A stretch of 5,888 nucleotides of DNA, taken from NCBI GenBank assembly GCA_015491595.1, contig WFVP01000139.1, forward strand, positions 1 to 5,888, in the 5' to 3' direction. This document shows positions 5,224 through 5,888 of this stretch, piece after piece. Under the pieces are notes generated by a model. It was not told the origin of the DNA, did no database searches, and saw only the letters and a program-made list of their open reading frames with translations. Position 1 is the stretch's first letter. The number at the start of each line of letters is the position of its first letter. Source of the DNA: Anaerolineales bacterium. Lineage in GTDB: Bacteria > Chloroflexota > Anaerolineae > Anaerolineales > DRMV01. The position numbers and the translations under genes are program-made.

Positions 5224-5658
5224 TTACTGCTCCATGTTGGACGGGCCGAAACGGCTGTACGTGCGATCTACGTAGGCGCGAATCTCGTCCAGGGTCTTTC
5301 CCTCATCGAGCATGCGCATGGCGTCCTGGGTGATGTCCACGCAAATGGAACACCCCAGGGCGTGGTCATCAAATCGCAACGTGCCGTCCGGGTTCTCCCC
5401 CGCGACGTAGCACGCGTAATTCGAAGTGTGCCCCATGGCGCCGCAACCGCAATAACAGGGCAGTTGGGTGAGCACCTCCGGGTTGGCCACCGCGAAGCGG
5501 TAAGCTTCCTGCACCGGAACCGGAGCCTGACGCACCTGTTCCGGCAACACGTCCACCGGGGCCAGCGCGTACGCCCGGCCCGATGCGCCAGCGCACGCGC
5601 TCAGTCCCGCCAGCAAAAGTCCCAGCAGCCCTATCCAGAGTCCTTGTCGCCTGAACAT
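5224..5658 (-). CDS. PCYCGC-motif lipoprotein
   Basis: First gene of the - strand operon, a 144-residue lipoprotein. The start at 5658 has AAGGAGG 6 bases upstream. The signal peptide ends in lipobox L-S-A-C with the acylated Cys at 22. The mature protein carries the motif that names its family, P67-C-Y-C-G-C72, followed by His77, Cys83, His99 and the pair Cys103/Cys106 in GCSICVDI. The rest is helical and charged (DEGKTLDEIRAYVDRTY). The family is of unknown function. Six cysteines and two histidines in about 40 residues make a metal-binding or metal-relay role likely by inspection; placement immediately before two CuA cupredoxins favours copper, but this is inference. A 3-base gap separates it from the cupredoxin gene, so co-transcription is very likely. 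The candidate promoter of the operon lies just upstream. Confidence 0.87.
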   Translation of the reverse strand: MFRRQGLWIGLLGLLLAGLSACAGASGRAYALAPVDVLPEQVRQAPVPVQEAYRFAVANPEVLTQLPCYCGCGAMGHTSNYACYVAGENPDGTLRFDDHALGCSICVDITQDAMRMLDEGKTLDEIRAYVDRTYSRFGPSNMEQ

Positions 5659-5664
5659 ACGGCG

Positions 5665-5671
5665 CCTCCTT
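5665..5671 (-). promoter_or_regulatory. Strong Shine-Dalgarno AAGGAGG for the first operon gene
   Basis: AAGGAGG on the - strand, 6 bases before ATG 5658. It fixes the start of the PCYCGC lipoprotein and is among the best ribosome sites in the window. Confidence 0.8.
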
Positions 5672-5711
5672 CGTCGTGGTCGACCAGGCCGATGGCCCGG
5701 CTTCCACCCCC

Positions 5712-5741
5712 ATCATAGGAGGGGCCGAAAACCCCCGTCAC
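5712..5741 (-). promoter_or_regulatory. Candidate sigma70-type promoter of the seven-gene operon
   Basis: On the - strand, a -35-like GTGACG (5741-5736, 4 of 6 consensus) and a -10 TATGAT (5717-5712, 5 of 6) are 18 bases apart. Transcription would begin near 5705, leaving a leader of about 47 bases before ATG 5658. No other good -10/-35 pair was found closer to the gene. Assigned by eye; consensus elements in this lineage may differ. Confidence 0.4.
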
Positions 5742-5888
5742 GAGCCAAATGGCGCATTTCCCCGCCTGCAAGCCTCGGGAAATGACAAATGTCACATTGC
5801 GCCTGGGGAAACGATGGAGGGGTCACACAGTGATAATGCCCATTCCCCCACGAAGTGAGGTTGTGTATCATTTTTTGTGTAAGCGATG
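5742..5888. other. Upstream intergenic region with several inverted and direct repeats, no gene seen
   Basis: No convincing coding frame occurs here on either strand. The stretch is less GC-rich at its right end. Visible structure includes CATTTCCC (5755-5762) facing GGGAAATG (5777-5784), GGCGCA (5751-5756) facing TGCGCC (5798-5803), TCAC-ACA-GTGA (5823-5833), and the direct repeat TTGTGTA at 5861-5867 and 5875-5881. A divergent gene might begin to the right of the window, so this may be a shared control region. Confidence 0.4.
5783..5794. promoter_or_regulatory. Palindrome TGAC-N4-GTCA, possible CRP/FNR-family operator
   Basis: A perfect inverted repeat, TGAC AAAT GTCA (also readable as TGACA-AA-TGTCA). 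The half-site and 4-base spacer match TTGAC-N4-GTCAA sites of DNR/NnrR regulators at 8 of 10 positions; the outermost base of each half differs. Its centre is about 83 bases upstream of the predicted start of the - strand operon, a distance compatible with class I activation. Which regulator binds, if any, is not known. Confidence 0.35.

Noticed and set aside
5676..5858. 60-codon + strand frame in the upstream region
   Set aside because: No ribosome site, no recognisable sequence, and it covers the candidate promoter and inverted repeats of the - strand operon.
5827..5888. A + strand promoter (GATAAT at 5832-5837 or TATCAT at 5866-5871) for a divergent gene
   Set aside because: No -35-like element at a proper distance was found and any gene would lie beyond the window.
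1..5888. CRISPR arrays, tRNA or rRNA genes, insertion sequences
   Set aside because: No regularly spaced repeats, tRNA cloverleaf, rRNA segments, transposase frames or terminal inverted repeats were seen.

Overview
This is a GC-rich window in which nearly every base is accounted for by eight genes. One incomplete gene on the + strand (tupA) converges on a seven-gene operon read from right to left on the - strand. The organism is a bacterium. The GC richness, the B-type (ba3-like) CuA cupredoxins, the PCYCGC lipoprotein and the DUF1573 proteins would suit a thermophilic Chloroflexota (Anaerolineae-like) or similar lineage. That placement is an impression from protein style, not a demonstrated assignment.

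Layout. 1-575 (+): the C-terminal two thirds of TupA, the tungstate-binding protein of an ABC importer. 600-644: a strong hairpin between the converging genes. Then, in transcription order on the - strand: 5658-5224, PCYCGC lipoprotein; 5220-4756, small membrane-anchored cupredoxin with a complete CuA motif; 4759-3413, polytopic polyferredoxin of the NapH/NosR/CcoG type; 3416-2451, membrane-anchored CuA cupredoxin fused to a heme-less cytochrome c-like segment and a true c-type cytochrome domain; 2399-1815, membrane-anchored DUF1573 protein; 1777-1229, TlpA/ResA-type thioredoxin; 1084-647, DUF1573 lipoprotein. Two junctions are ATGA overlaps and a third has a 3-base gap, so the first four genes form a tight translational unit. 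The last three are more loosely spaced (51, 37 and 144 bases), each with its own clear Shine-Dalgarno. 5659-5888 holds no convincing gene. It contains a candidate promoter and several inverted repeats, including TGAC-N4-GTCA, which resembles FNR/DNR-class sites.

How the genes may work together (inference). All seven operon products are predicted to be at or outside the cytoplasmic membrane. Two proteins carry the full CuA ligand set, one carries heme c, and one carries iron-sulfur clusters in the membrane, yet no oxidase subunit I, NO reductase or N2O reductase is present. The thioredoxin, the PCYCGC lipoprotein and the two DUF1573 proteins look like a maturation set, possibly for reducing or metallating the CuA cysteines. 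The best reading is an electron-transfer module linking the membrane to an extracytoplasmic acceptor or donor that is encoded outside the window or is unknown. An accessory role for N2O reduction (NosR/NosH-like electron supply) is plausible but unproven.
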